A stretch of 64,000 nucleotides of DNA from Pseudomonas abietaniphila (GCF_039697315.1 NZ_CP155619.1:4278001-4342000), one strand, 5' to 3'; positions 1 through 8,653 are shown, numbered from the stretch's first letter. Translations and numbers: made by a program. Notes: generated by a model from the letters alone, not told the origin.

Positions 1-974
1 TCGCCTTTGACGCGGTACACGTAATGCTGATCGATGCCGCGCTGCACCACTTGCGGCGGCACCTTCAGCGCATTGCGATCCAGCGCGGTCTGGATACGCA
101 CCGTCACCAACTGACCGGGCCAGAGTTTTTCGGCGGCGTTGTCGAACGTGGCCTTAGCGCGGATGGTGCCAGTGGTCGCCGCGACCTGGTTGTCGATCAG
201 CGTCAGTTTGCCTTCGCCGAGCAGGGTGCCTGTCGCGCCTTCGCCGAGGTAGGCGTTGACCGCGGCTGGCGTTGTGGAAGCGAGCAGGTCGTGCAGGGTA
301 GGGAGCATCTGTTGCGGAAGGGAAAACTCGACCGAGACCGGATCGATCTGCGTCACCGAGAACAGACCGGTGGCATCGCTGACCCGCAGGAAGTTGCCTT
401 CGTCGACGTTGCGAATCCCGACACGACCGGTCACCGGAGAGCGGATCTGGGTGTAGGAAAGCTGCACTTGTGCCGCATTGATCGAGGCTTGATTGCCTTG
501 CGCGGTGGCCTTGAGCTGATTGACCAGGGCTTGCTGCTGGTCGTATTGCTGCTTGGAAATGCTGTTGTCGACGGTCAGCAACTTATAGCGTTTGAGGTCC
601 ACCTGGGCCATATCGAGTTGCGCCTGGCTCTGACTCAGTTGCGCCTTGGCCTGCTCCAGCGCAGCGCGAATGGAACGGTCGTCGATGGTCGCCAGTAGAT
701 CGCCCTGTTTGACCTGCTGCCCTTCCTTGACCATCAAACGGGTCAGGATGCCGTCCACTTGCGGACGAATCACCACGCTTTGCAGCGACAACACCGACCC
801 GATGCCGGTGACATAGCGCGGCACGTCCTCTTCAACCACGTTGATCACCTGAACCGGCACGGCCGCAGGGGCACTGACTTTCTTTTCGGTGGGGCGAGTG
901 GAGAACCAGACACCGACCGCAATAAGCACCGCCAGTCCGGCAACGGCAATCAAAGAGTTTTTCTTCTTGTGCAT
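1..974 (-). CDS. RND efflux periplasmic adaptor (membrane-fusion protein), 3' end cut by window
   Basis: Reading leftwards from an ATG at 974, the open frame runs off the window edge (about 324 codons seen). The protein begins MHKKKNSLIAVAGLAVLIAV, an N-terminal membrane anchor or signal. A HlyD/biotinyl-lipoyl half-motif follows (VDGILTRLMVKEGQQVKQGDLL), then a coiled-coil hairpin rich in Gln and Ala, the second lipoyl half (IRSPVTGRVGIRNVDEGNFL) and beta-barrel sequence. This order is that of MdtA/MexA-type adaptors, which join an inner-membrane RND pump to an outer-membrane channel. The pump gene would lie to the left, outside the window. Substrate cannot be inferred. The start codon has only a weak upstream ribosome site. 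Confidence 0.9.
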   Translation of the reverse strand, partial: MHKKKNSLIAVAGLAVLIAVGVWFSTRPTEKKVSAPAAVPVQVINVVEEDVPRYVTGIGSVLSLQSVVIRPQVDGILTRLMVKEGQQVKQGDLLATIDDRSIRAALEQAKAQLSQSQAQLDMAQVDLKRYKLLTVDNSISKQQYDQQQALVNQLKATAQGNQASINAAQVQLSYTQIRSPVTGRVGIRNVDEGNFLRVSDATGLFSVTQIDPVSVEFSLPQQMLPTLHDLLASTTPAAVNAYLGEGATGTLLGEGKLTLIDNQVAATTGTIRAKATFDNAAEKLWPGQLVTVRIQTALDRNALKVPPQVVQRGIDQHYVYRVKG

Positions 975-1269
975 ACAGAGATAACGCCAGCGAAAGTGTG
1001 GAGGCAGGTAATCGAGAGCCTCCTTTATAACCCTTCGACCCGGTCAGCAAAATGACTGCTACCTGTCAATATTGTCAGCTGGAATAGGGCGGAGCATGAA
1101 GTGGCGTAAAGAAACGGCGCAACAGGGCGATAGCCAGAGAGAGGGCACGATTTTCGAGCAACGGGATCTAGCTTAATAACGACAATTCCTAAAGCGACGT
1201 TCGTGTTTTTTCTGGTTGGCTGTCCCTGGCTCGACTTCTACAAGCGGGCCTTCACGGCGGAGTATGGCG

Positions 1270-1599
1270 ATGAACAGTAAAAAGACAGTCTCGGTGTTTT
1301 TTTCGATCGCGTTAGTGGGGGCCTGGGTTCTGGCCGGACCCGTCGCTTCGGCGGCAGAGAGCACACTGAGGTTTCACGGCCGGATTGTGAATGCCGGTTG
1401 TGATGCGAGGGTTCTCGATGCTGCCCGGCAGGCGGACACGGTCAAAGTGCTGAAGGTCAGCGAGAACCTGACAGTGGAACTCGCCCCGCGCGACGATGCG
1501 TGTGGTGGGGCATTGACCCCGGTGTCCGCCGTCTATGTCGAACGCTCATCGGTTATCGCGGGTGAGCGGATTGGCGTTGTGACGTTGAATTACCAGTAA
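1270..1599 (+). CDS. small type 1 fimbrial-like protein (minor pilin)
   Basis: A 109-residue secreted protein. The start at 1270 is preferred because GGAG (1259-1262) sits 7 bases upstream; an in-frame ATG at 1264 is too close to it. Residues 1-28 are a signal peptide (MNSKKTVSVFFSIALVGAWV, then an Ala-rich cleavage site). The mature part opens with a strand followed by NAGCDAR, has a second Cys in DDACGG, and ends VVTLNYQ. The two cysteines and the penultimate aromatic are typical of pilins assembled by donor-strand exchange. It is shorter than usual pilins (about 150-190 residues), so it may be a minor or capping subunit. It belongs with the fimbrial genes from 2719, from which repeats separate it. 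Confidence 0.7.
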   Translation: MNSKKTVSVFFSIALVGAWVLAGPVASAAESTLRFHGRIVNAGCDARVLDAARQADTVKVLKVSENLTVELAPRDDACGGALTPVSAVYVERSSVIAGERIGVVTLNYQ

Positions 1600-1620
1600 G
1601 GGCGGTGAGTCTGACGCATG

Positions 1621-1729
1621 GATCATTCTCACAATCCACGTGGGAATGCCCGCCAAGACGCTCCGCGTCTACGTTGACGCAGAGCGTTGATCGCTGCGTT
1701 ACCACGCAGAGCGTGGGAACGATCAAAAA
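1621..1729 (+). repeat. 109-bp repeat, copy 1 of a direct pair
   Basis: This stretch recurs at 2287-2395 with a constant offset of 666 bases, no indels and only a few substitutions near its left end. The element is internally palindromic: it carries GACGCTCCGCGTC and ends CGCAGAGCGTGGGAA, the complement of the motif near the left end of copy 2. It resembles dispersed non-coding repeats of Pseudomonas genomes and has no coding sense. Confidence 0.85.
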
Positions 1730-1797
1730 TGACTTGAGAAGCGACACGGTTGCTCACTCCGGCGACGCTCCGTGGGCCCGCGCCGAACGGACATCCC

Positions 1798-1891
1798 TGT
1801 CCTGACGGCGCTCTCGCGGCATCCATGCCGCTCGGCCCACTGCGCGCCACCTGCGTTCAGCCTGCACCCAAGTCGCGTTTTGTGGTGTCTG
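1798..1891 (+). repeat. about 95-bp repeat, left arm of an inverted pair
   Basis: The reverse complement of this stretch is found at 2185-2280 with near identity, including the cores TGCGTTCAGCCTGCACCCAA and CGGCATCCATGCCG. The two arms enclose the REP pair at 1980-2115. No open frame is credible here. Confidence 0.85.
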
Positions 1892-1979
1892 GCCTAGCGC
1901 GTATAGGAGCAACACGGGCTGGAGCTAACGCTCATCGCATTTTTGATTGTCCATCAATCTCCCTTAATCCACTCTCAAC

Positions 1980-2115
1980 TGTAGGAGCGTGGCTTGTCCC
2001 GCGATCTGCCGGGAACCGGCAGCGAGACCTCTACATGCGGAGTTTCAGGCATAACCGAGTCGCCTGGTTTTGCTACCGCTACGCGGCAGATCGCGGGACA
2101 AGCCACGCTCCTACA
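1980..2115. repeat. inverted REP pair (REPIN-like)
   Basis: A 32-base REP arm at 1980-2011 (TGTAGGAGCGTGGCTTGTCC and onward) is matched by its perfect reverse complement at 2084-2115. The 72-base interior includes GGGAACCGGCAGCGAGACC. The same REP core, in one orientation, forms the array at 29.96-30.43 kb. Two REPs in opposite orientation are the layout of REPINs, which are mobilised by RAYT transposases in Pseudomonas (established for the family). No transposase gene is in the window. Confidence 0.85.
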
Positions 2116-2184
2116 GGGACTGCGTCAGCCTGATATTTCAGCTTCAGCTCCTGCTGTTGATTTTGCTCTTCGACATCAATCGTA

Positions 2185-2280
2185 CAGACACCACAAAATG
2201 CGACTTGGGTGCAGGCTGAACGCAGGTGGCGCGGAGTGGGCCGAGCGGCATGGATGCCGCGAGAGCGCCGTCAGGACATG
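2185..2280 (-). repeat. about 95-bp repeat, right arm of an inverted pair
   Basis: Reverse complement of 1798-1891. Together with the direct copies outside and the REP pair inside it makes a nested structure: direct repeat, inverted arm, REP pair, inverted arm, direct repeat. Confidence 0.85.
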
Positions 2281-2286
2281 GATCGT

Positions 2287-2395
2287 GATCATTCCCACGC
2301 TCCGTGTGGGAATGCCTGCCAAGACGCTCCGCGTCTACGTTGACGCAGAGCGTTGATCGCTGCGTTACCACGCAGAGCGTGGGAATGATCAAAAA
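2287..2395 (+). repeat. 109-bp repeat, copy 2 of a direct pair
   Basis: Second copy of the element at 1621-1729. This copy keeps the more symmetrical left end (ATTCCCACGCTCC), which is the reverse complement of the right end, so this looks like the more intact palindromic form. Confidence 0.85.
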
Positions 2396-2667
2396 ACGTC
2401 AGCGCCACCCGAACTAACCAACAGATCGCACTCCCGCGCCAAGGCTTCCAGAACGCCATCCTCGCGCCCGCCCAACGCCAATCCTTACAAATCACCTGCA
2501 AAGGTCCGCCCGACCTTTTTTCCGGCGATTACCCTGCAGGCCACGCCATCCGCCAGATGTACGCCTGCTCTACCGGATCCTACGGAAACGTCTGTCACGG
2601 CCCACTGTCGATTCTGCACGTTCAAGGTAGAAAGCCTGACAGCCGCAAATCACCCGTCCGCTTATAG
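2389..2667 (+). pseudogene. possible truncated coding remnant, unidentified
   Basis: An open frame of 92 codons runs from the stop codon inside the repeat copy (TGA at 2386-2388) to a TAG at 2665-2667, with no start codon or ribosome site at its left end. It contains four Cys in ITCKGPP, MYACSTGS and GNVCHGP, and reads like part of a secreted disulfide-bonded protein, but I do not recognise the family. It abuts the repeat directly, so the repeat may have replaced its 5' part. It could equally be a chance open frame. Confidence 0.3.
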
Positions 2668-2718
2668 TTCTCGCCGTCCTCTGGGCACACACGAATTGAC
2701 ACAAGGAACGTCGTTAAC

Positions 2719-3303
2719 ATGAAAAAGGTTTCTCTTTCTCTGGCTATCGTGGCCGCAATGGGTTTCAGCGTATCGGGTACGGCCCACGCTGCAAACAACG
2801 GCAAGCTCGTATTTAACGGCACCCTCACCAACATCACCTGCGACATCGGTGCCGGCACTGGCGCAAGCCCAGGCAACAACCCGGGCGAAATCAACGTCGA
2901 TCTGGGCAACGTTTCTTTCTCCGACATCGGCCGCTTCGCCGACAACAAACTGGAAACCGCCTCGCCGATTCAACTGTTGGTCAACTGCACCGGCGGTGCC
3001 TCGCAGTACAACACCGTCAACATGCGTTTCATCGCACGTCAGGGCAGTGGCCTCGATAATCTGGACCAAAAACTGCTGCGCACCACCGGGGCTGCCGACG
3101 GTGTGGGCATCGGCCTGCTCAACGCCTCCAATCAGTTGATGGACTTGAGCGGTAACGAAACCATCGACACTCCGCTGATCAAGGATGGCGCTGACGGTGC
3201 CACCGCTGAAATCAACTTCGGCGCGGTGTATGTGCTCAACGGCGCCGCGACCAATCCTGGCAATGCCGACGGCTTCCTGCCGTTCGTGATGGACTATCAG
3301 TGA
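2719..3303 (+). CDS. major fimbrial subunit (type 1 pilin family)
   Basis: A 194-residue pilin. Signal peptide MKKVSLSLAIVAAMGFSVSG ends at AHA before ANNGKLVFNG. The mature chain has the FNGTLTNITCDI strand with the first Cys, a second Cys in LLVNCTGG, and ends FLPFVMDYQ. This is the usual pattern of pilins: conserved disulfide, an N-terminal donor strand and a penultimate Tyr recognised by the chaperone. Length is typical of the family. The ribosome site AAGGAA lies slightly far from the ATG. It stands first in the run pilin-chaperone and should be the main shaft protein. Confidence 0.88.
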   Translation: MKKVSLSLAIVAAMGFSVSGTAHAANNGKLVFNGTLTNITCDIGAGTGASPGNNPGEINVDLGNVSFSDIGRFADNKLETASPIQLLVNCTGGASQYNTVNMRFIARQGSGLDNLDQKLLRTTGAADGVGIGLLNASNQLMDLSGNETIDTPLIKDGADGATAEINFGAVYVLNGAATNPGNADGFLPFVMDYQ

Positions 3304-3364
3304 TGCAACAGGCGGGGTGAGCAGTGCTCGCTCCGCCTACCTCTGAACCTGAGACCATTCCATC

Positions 3365-4120
3365 ATGTTTTCTACTCTTTTTCGTTGCTCCGCCTTCTGG
3401 ATCTGCTCTGGCCTGGCGATGGGGCTGGCCGCGCAGGCACACGCGGGCATCGTGCTGAACACGACCCGGTTGATTTACCCGGCCAGCAACAAGGAAGTCA
3501 GTCTGATCGTTCACAACACCGGGACGAGCGACATCCTTGCGCAATCCTGGCTTGAAGGCGGCCCCGACAGCGCCTCCCCGGACGCGCCACCGTTTGCCGT
3601 GACCCCGCCGCTGGTACGAATGACGGGGGATGCCAGACAGCTGATCAGGGTGATGTATTCAGGCGAGGGTCTGGCAACCGACCGTGAGTCCGTGCTTTGG
3701 CTCAACGTTCAGGAGATCCCTCAGGCCGCCAGCGAAAACGAGCTGCAGGTCGCGGTCCGGCAGCGCATCAAAGTGTTTTATCGGCCGCAGGGTTTGGTTG
3801 AAGACCCGCTGAAAGCGGCGCAAGCGCTGCAGTGGCGCGTGTCCGGCGGCTCCATTGAGGTCATCAATCCCGGGCCTTATCACGTGTCGATGATCAAGCT
3901 TGAGGCTCGGAAAAACGGACACGTGATGTTTCAAGAGGACAGTCGGATGCTCGCCCCTCGGCAGCGAATCCAGTTGTCTTTGAGCCCTTCGGCGCCGGGT
4001 GGACCGGTGGAATTGTCCTTCATCAGCATCAACGACTTCGGCGCTCAGGAGCCCTATCACGCCAGGGTGTCCAGTGAACGAGTGACCCAGGCCAGTAAGG
4101 CCGAGCCTCATCCCGACTAG
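3365..4120 (+). CDS. periplasmic fimbrial chaperone (PapD/FimC family), first copy
   Basis: A 251-residue protein with a signal peptide ending at AHA before GIVLNTTRLIYPASNKEVSL. The N-terminal Ig-like domain has the family motif TRLIYP with the Arg that anchors the pilin C-terminus, the G1-strand region FAVTPPLVRM and the signature LWLNVQEIPQ. A Lys in RQRIKVFYRP matches the second anchoring residue of PapD-type chaperones. Its role is to fold pilins and carry them to the usher. It follows the major pilin by 61 bases and is closed by a strong terminator at 4110-4146. Confidence 0.92.
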   Translation: MFSTLFRCSAFWICSGLAMGLAAQAHAGIVLNTTRLIYPASNKEVSLIVHNTGTSDILAQSWLEGGPDSASPDAPPFAVTPPLVRMTGDARQLIRVMYSGEGLATDRESVLWLNVQEIPQAASENELQVAVRQRIKVFYRPQGLVEDPLKAAQALQWRVSGGSIEVINPGPYHVSMIKLEARKNGHVMFQEDSRMLAPRQRIQLSLSPSAPGGPVELSFISINDFGAQEPYHARVSSERVTQASKAEPHPD

Positions 4121-4146
4121 CAGCGACACGCTGGTCGGGATTTTTT
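4110..4146 (+). terminator. rho-independent terminator between chaperone and usher
   Basis: ATCCCGAC (4110-4117) pairs with GTCGGGAT (4134-4141), and an inner CAGCG/CGCTG pair extends the stem around an ACA loop. Six T follow. It lies directly after the first chaperone and before the usher, so it likely lowers usher expression relative to pilin and chaperone. Confidence 0.85.
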
Positions 4147-4254
4147 CGTTGACCCATTTTTCGGGCCGGACCTGTTTTCCGGCTTCAGCTTCACGCGCCT
4201 GCGAGAAAGGAATCAGCGGCGCATCGAGACTCAGAACACGAGTGAAACCAGCTA

Positions 4255-6828
4255 ATGGAACGGCGAGACAAGCACAACAAGGAATGTCCCTCGACAGCGG
4301 TAGCGCCCGGCACTCGGACGTGCACGGCAAACCCTCCCCGGACGCTCAAACGTCATGCCCTGCCTACCTGTATCGCCACCGCAGCCTGGATGGTCAGCAG
4401 CGGGTCGATGGCGATGACCGACGCGGGCAGCAAGGGAGCCGCCCCTGTGAAATTCAACACGGCGTTCATTCAAGGCACGGACCAGCCGGCAGACCTCAAC
4501 ACCTTTCTGCAAGGCAACAGCGTCGTGCCCGGCACGTATCGCGTGGACGTCTACGTCAACCGGGCATTGACCGGGCGACGTGACATCCATTTTGTCGCCA
4601 ACCCGGTCAGTGGTGCGATCGAAGCCTGTCTGACGCTGGAGATGCTGCGCCAGTTCGGCATGAACATCGACGCCATGAACGGCTCAGCCGCAGCGCCCGG
4701 CGCGTGCTTTGATCTGCCAGCAAACGTCGAGTTCGCGCACGTCGAGTACCAGCCTGCGAGCTTGCGCCTGAGCATCAGCATCCCTCAGTCATTGATGTCC
4801 CGCAGCGCGCGTGGCTACGTGCCACCGGAAGTGTGGGACGAAGGCGAAACAGTGGGCTTCGTCAATTACAGCTTCAGCGGTGCACGGCGCACGCGGGGCA
4901 ATCAGACGCAGGATCAGTATTACCTGGGGCTGCGAAACGGTTTCAACCTGGGGGCGTGGCGACTGCGCAATGAATCCTCGCTGGTCTATGGAGATGCGCA
5001 GCCTTACCGGTTTCGCAGCAACCGGACCTTTGTTCAGCGCGACATCAGCGCCCTCAAGAGCCAACTGACGCTGGGTGAAACCTTCACCGATTCACAGGTG
5101 TTCGACAGTGTTCGATTCATCGGCGCAACCCTGGCGTCCGACGATGGAATGGTGCCTGACAGCGAGCGTGTTTATGCGCCGGTCATTCGGGGCATCGCCG
5201 AAACCAACGCGACGGTAGAGGTCCGCCAGAACGGCTTCATGCTCTACAGCGGCAATGTGTCGCCCGGCCCATTCGAAATTTCCGATATCTACCCCAGCGG
5301 TTCCAACGGCGATCTTGAAATTACCGTGGTCGAGGCGGACGGTCGTAAGCGGGTGTTCGTGCAGGCCTATGCGTCACTTCCGATCATGGTGCCCAAGGGC
5401 GCGTTGCGTTACAGCGTCGCGGCAGGGCAGTACGACAGCAACGACGGTGGCCAGGCGCCAAACTTCGCCAGCACGACGTTGATCTACGGCTTGACTGAAC
5501 AGGTGACGACGGCCGGAGGCCTTCAGGTTGCCGAGGATTATCAGGCGGGCAACCTCGGCGCTGGCGTCAACACCGGCGTGGGCGCTGTGTCGCTGGACCT
5601 CACGCAGTCACTCAGTCAGCAGCGGCGTGAACGCTACAGCGGGCAAAGCCTGCGCGTGCGGTATGCCAACACGCTGGACCTGACCAACACCACATTGGCA
5701 GTGGCGGGTTATCGCTACTCGACCGACCGATACCGAACCCTCGATGAGCACGTCGAAGCCCTGCAAGCCCGCAACGGCGCGGCGTCGGCGCGGGCCAAGG
5801 ATCGTGTCGAGTTCAACCTGACCCAGGCGTTGCCCGAACAGTCCGGCTCACTGAGCTTCATCGGCTCCGAACAACGCTACTGGGACAGAGCCGGCAAGAC
5901 ACGGCAGTTCTATCTGTCCTGGAACGCCGCGTGGCGAAGCCTGAGTTACAGCCTATCGGTGGAGCGCAACCAGACGTTCGAGCGTGAGGGCGGCAGTCAG
6001 ACCGACAACCGTATTGCGCTGACGCTAAGCCTTCCACTGGGCGACAGTCCTGGCGCGTCGCGTGCTTTCTTGAATGCGGTGCGTGACAGTGCCGGCGATT
6101 ACGACATGCAGGCCGGCCTCAACGGACAGGTTTTCGATGACCGCAATACCTTTTATTCGGTGCAGGCCGGTCACGACAACCGCTCGGGCTCGGCGGGGTT
6201 CGGCAAACTGAGCACGACGACGCCCTACGGTCGATTCGATACGGGATACGGCCAGGGTCGTGACTATCGTGCCCTGAGTGTCGGCGCATCCGGTTCGGTG
6301 GTCGCCCATGCGGGCGGCATGAACGTCGGCCAGCCGCTGGGCGACACCTTTGCCTTGGTTGAGGTCAAGGATGTCAGTGGCGCAAAGCTCTCCAATTTCA
6401 GCCAGGTTGAAACGGGCGGTAACGGCTACGCGATTCTGCCGTACGCCCAACCCTATCGCGCCAACTGGGTCAGCCTCGACACCCGTGCATTGGGTGCGGA
6501 TGTCGAACTGGACAATGCGGTGGCTCAAGTGGTGCCGCGTCGCGGTGCGGTGCCACGGGTCTCCTTCAAGACATCGGTCGGTCGTCGGGTGCAGTTCGAA
6601 TTGCTGCGCGCCGACGGCAGCGCCATACCGCTCGGCGCTGTTGTGGAGGACGAGAATGGAAAGCTCTTGGCCGCTGTCGATCCCGGCAGCCGGGCCTTGG
6701 TCTTGAGCGAGCAGGACAGTGGCGAATTACGCGTCAGATGGGGCGATCAGCACTGTAGGGCGCGTTTTGATCTGCCCGCCCGAAACCCGCAACGCACCTA
6801 CGATCGCGTCAAGGTGGTGTGCCAATGA
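4255..6828 (+). CDS. fimbrial outer-membrane usher (FimD/PapC family)
   Basis: An 857-residue usher, full length for the family. After an unusually long N-terminus (hydrophobic signal only at about residues 35-55) comes the periplasmic domain FNTAFIQG...ADLNTFLQGN with VPGTYRVDVYVN. The 24-strand pore and plug follow (for example GETFTDSQVFDSVRFIG, and the plug region YAPVIRGIAETNATVEVRQN). The C-terminal domains end DRVKVVCQ with the Cys pair CRARF/VVCQ. Ushers dock chaperone-pilin complexes and polymerise them across the outer membrane. No clear ribosome site precedes the ATG at 4255, and no better start exists before the mature region. Its stop overlaps the second chaperone start by ATGA. 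Confidence 0.93.
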   Translation: MERRDKHNKECPSTAVAPGTRTCTANPPRTLKRHALPTCIATAAWMVSSGSMAMTDAGSKGAAPVKFNTAFIQGTDQPADLNTFLQGNSVVPGTYRVDVYVNRALTGRRDIHFVANPVSGAIEACLTLEMLRQFGMNIDAMNGSAAAPGACFDLPANVEFAHVEYQPASLRLSISIPQSLMSRSARGYVPPEVWDEGETVGFVNYSFSGARRTRGNQTQDQYYLGLRNGFNLGAWRLRNESSLVYGDAQPYRFRSNRTFVQRDISALKSQLTLGETFTDSQVFDSVRFIGATLASDDGMVPDSERVYAPVIRGIAETNATVEVRQNGFMLYSGNVSPGPFEISDIYPSGSNGDLEITVVEADGRKRVFVQAYASLPIMVPKGALRYSVAAGQYDSNDGGQAPNFASTTLIYGLTEQVTTAGGLQVAEDYQAGNLGAGVNTGVGAVSLDLTQSLSQQRRERYSGQSLRVRYANTLDLTNTTLAVAGYRYSTDRYRTLDEHVEALQARNGAASARAKDRVEFNLTQALPEQSGSLSFIGSEQRYWDRAGKTRQFYLSWNAAWRSLSYSLSVERNQTFEREGGSQTDNRIALTLSLPLGDSPGASRAFLNAVRDSAGDYDMQAGLNGQVFDDRNTFYSVQAGHDNRSGSAGFGKLSTTTPYGRFDTGYGQGRDYRALSVGASGSVVAHAGGMNVGQPLGDTFALVEVKDVSGAKLSNFSQVETGGNGYAILPYAQPYRANWVSLDTRALGADVELDNAVAQVVPRRGAVPRVSFKTSVGRRVQFELLRADGSAIPLGAVVEDENGKLLAAVDPGSRALVLSEQDSGELRVRWGDQHCRARFDLPARNPQRTYDRVKVVCQ

Positions 6829-7658
6829 AATGGGCGTGCCGGTTGTGGGCTGCGTCGGCGTTTTTCAGCACCGCCGTGGAAGCCGCGGTATCACTGGCGG
6901 GGACGCGCCTGGTGTTCGATGGCCGGTTCCGTGAATCGAGCATCGAGGTCAGCAATCCGGGAACCACCAGCACTCTGATTCAAGCCTGGCTGAGCACACC
7001 TGATGCCGAGCCGTCTGTAACGTCCGACCTGCCGTTCGTGGTGACACCGCATCTCGCGCAACTGCCCGCGCAAGGCAAACAGACGTTGCGCCTCCTTTAC
7101 GAGGGCGTCGGCATGCCGGGTGATCGTGAATCACTGCTGCACTTATACGTGCTGGAGGTGCCGCGTCGCAGTGAAGCCGCCCAGCAGTTGAGCATCGCAA
7201 TACGGCAACGAATCAACGTGTTTTACCGCCCTGATTCGTTGCCGGGTGATCCCGCCGAGGCCGCGATGAACCTCGAGTGGCAGCGCTCGGCAACAGGCGA
7301 TCACGCGCTCCGGGTGCGTAACCCGACGCCGTTCTACGTGGCGTTGCAGGACCTCGTATTCGAGGGCAGAGAAGTCAGCGAATACCTGCTGATCGAGCCG
7401 CTGTCCGAGCGTTCGCTGACGTGGCCATCGACCCCGAACAGCCGCTCCGTCCGGGGACGCCTGACGTTCAAAGCGCTGACCGATTACGGCGGTCAACGCG
7501 CTTTCTGCGCGCAAGCACCAGGCGACACACCCTTCAACGCACGACTGAACGCGGCCGGTGCCGAGTCGCCCGCAGCCCTTACCGCACCTCCCACCGCACC
7601 TCCCACCGCACCTCCCCGCGCAGTGCTTGCCGCCGATTCAACGATGGAGAAATGCTGA
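6825..7658 (+). CDS. periplasmic fimbrial chaperone, second copy, with Pro-rich C-terminal tail
   Basis: A 277-residue PapD-like chaperone: signal MKWACRLWAASAFFSTAVEA, then AVSLAGTRLVFDGRFRESSI, VTPHLAQL and the signature LHLYVLEVPRR, with the RQRINVFYRP strand. The ATG at 6825 overlaps the usher stop (ATGA) and has AAGGTGG 8 bases upstream; the in-frame GTG at 6819 is less likely. The tail carries three perfect 12-base repeats (7581-7616) coding TAPP three times, beyond the normal chaperone fold. A second chaperone next to a tip adhesin suggests specialisation for the adhesin, as in the CupB type of Pseudomonas systems. Confidence 0.9.
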   Translation: MKWACRLWAASAFFSTAVEAAVSLAGTRLVFDGRFRESSIEVSNPGTTSTLIQAWLSTPDAEPSVTSDLPFVVTPHLAQLPAQGKQTLRLLYEGVGMPGDRESLLHLYVLEVPRRSEAAQQLSIAIRQRINVFYRPDSLPGDPAEAAMNLEWQRSATGDHALRVRNPTPFYVALQDLVFEGREVSEYLLIEPLSERSLTWPSTPNSRSVRGRLTFKALTDYGGQRAFCAQAPGDTPFNARLNAAGAESPAALTAPPTAPPTAPPRAVLAADSTMEKC

Positions 7659-7660
7659 CC

Positions 7661-8653
7661 ATGACGAAGTTTTCTTTTACCCGATGGTGTCCGACCTTTC
7701 TTCTGAGCCTCGCGCTGCCCGCGACCGGAATGGCCATGACCTGTAAAACCCAGGGAGCAGGCGAAGCGGTGATTCGCGCGGACTTGAGCAGCAGCGTTGC
7801 GATTCCGGCGACCTTGCCCGATGGCAGTGTCGTCTGGCGTTCCGAGCGACTGAATGTTGCCGTCGAATGCGCAAGGGACCAGCCGGGTGGCGCCGAAGAG
7901 GTATTCCTTTACCTGAATCCGGAAAACCTGCAGATCGGTCAGGGTATTCGCGCCGGGCTTACCCTCAATGGCATTGATTACCTGCAAAGCAACGGGCGAA
8001 TTCCTGCACAGCAGACACTGCCGGGATGCAGCGAAGCGTCCGGGCGCATTTCAGCCTGTCCAACCGTCAGCTTCAACCTGCCGTTCTCGGTGTTCATCCA
8101 GAAGTACGGGCCGACGCCGCCCTCGGGCGTGGCCAGCGATGTGCTGAACTACCGTGTGTTTCAGGTCGACAGTGGCAGCGGGATGAATCCGGTGCCGGAC
8201 AACAACCTCAATTACGTCATCAACGACCTGAGGGGACTGCGTTTTGTCGCGTGTAACGCCGAGTTGCGGGTCATGCCGGAAACGGTCGAGTTTGGTGATG
8301 TGGCGATCAGAAATGTGCGCGTGGGCGAAGTGGCGACCTTTCAGCGATTTGCCCTGGCGACCAGCCGAATCTGCGATTCGCCGTTCAGCCTCAATGCGCG
8401 TTTTACCCCGGTGTCGGGCACGCTGTCTGGCGATGTACTGGTGCCGACGAACAACGACAGCATTGGCATCCGCATTACGAATGCACGCAACAACAACCCG
8501 GTGCGTTACAACGAGCCGTTTCACGCCACCCATTTGCTCGGTGACGACTATTCGGCCACGGCCGACTTCAATGCCGAGCTGCTGTGGCAAACCAACGCGC
8601 CGACCCCAGGGCCGTTCTCGGCTGAGGTGATGGTCGATCTGTTCTACAAATAG
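7661..8653 (+). CDS. fimbrial tip adhesin (two-domain, FimH-like)
   Basis: A 330-residue secreted protein. The start at 7661 is chosen because GGAGA (7646-7650) is 10 bases upstream; the ATG at 7652 is too close. Signal peptide MTKFSFTRWCPTFLLSLALP ends near MAM before TCKTQGAG. The N-terminal half has several Cys (TCKTQ, VECARD, LPGCSE, SACPTV) as in lectin-type tip domains. The C-terminal half (from about CNAELRVMPETVEFGDV) is a pilin domain ending VMVDLFYK, the chaperone-binding strand. This two-domain form marks a tip adhesin. It is the last gene of the usher operon. The ligand cannot be told. Confidence 0.85.
   Translation: MTKFSFTRWCPTFLLSLALPATGMAMTCKTQGAGEAVIRADLSSSVAIPATLPDGSVVWRSERLNVAVECARDQPGGAEEVFLYLNPENLQIGQGIRAGLTLNGIDYLQSNGRIPAQQTLPGCSEASGRISACPTVSFNLPFSVFIQKYGPTPPSGVASDVLNYRVFQVDSGSGMNPVPDNNLNYVINDLRGLRFVACNAELRVMPETVEFGDVAIRNVRVGEVATFQRFALATSRICDSPFSLNARFTPVSGTLSGDVLVPTNNDSIGIRITNARNNNPVRYNEPFHATHLLGDDYSATADFNAELLWQTNAPTPGPFSAEVMVDLFYK

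Noticed and set aside
1029..1090. Palindromic CTGTCAATATTGTCAG-like sequence between the efflux gene and the small pilin as an operator
   Set aside because: The arms are imperfect, no known consensus fits, and position relative to either start gives no clear reading.
2144..2501. Minus-strand frames of 70-82 codons in the repeat island
   Set aside because: Translations of the 109-bp and 95-bp repeats; the same peptides appear at both copies.
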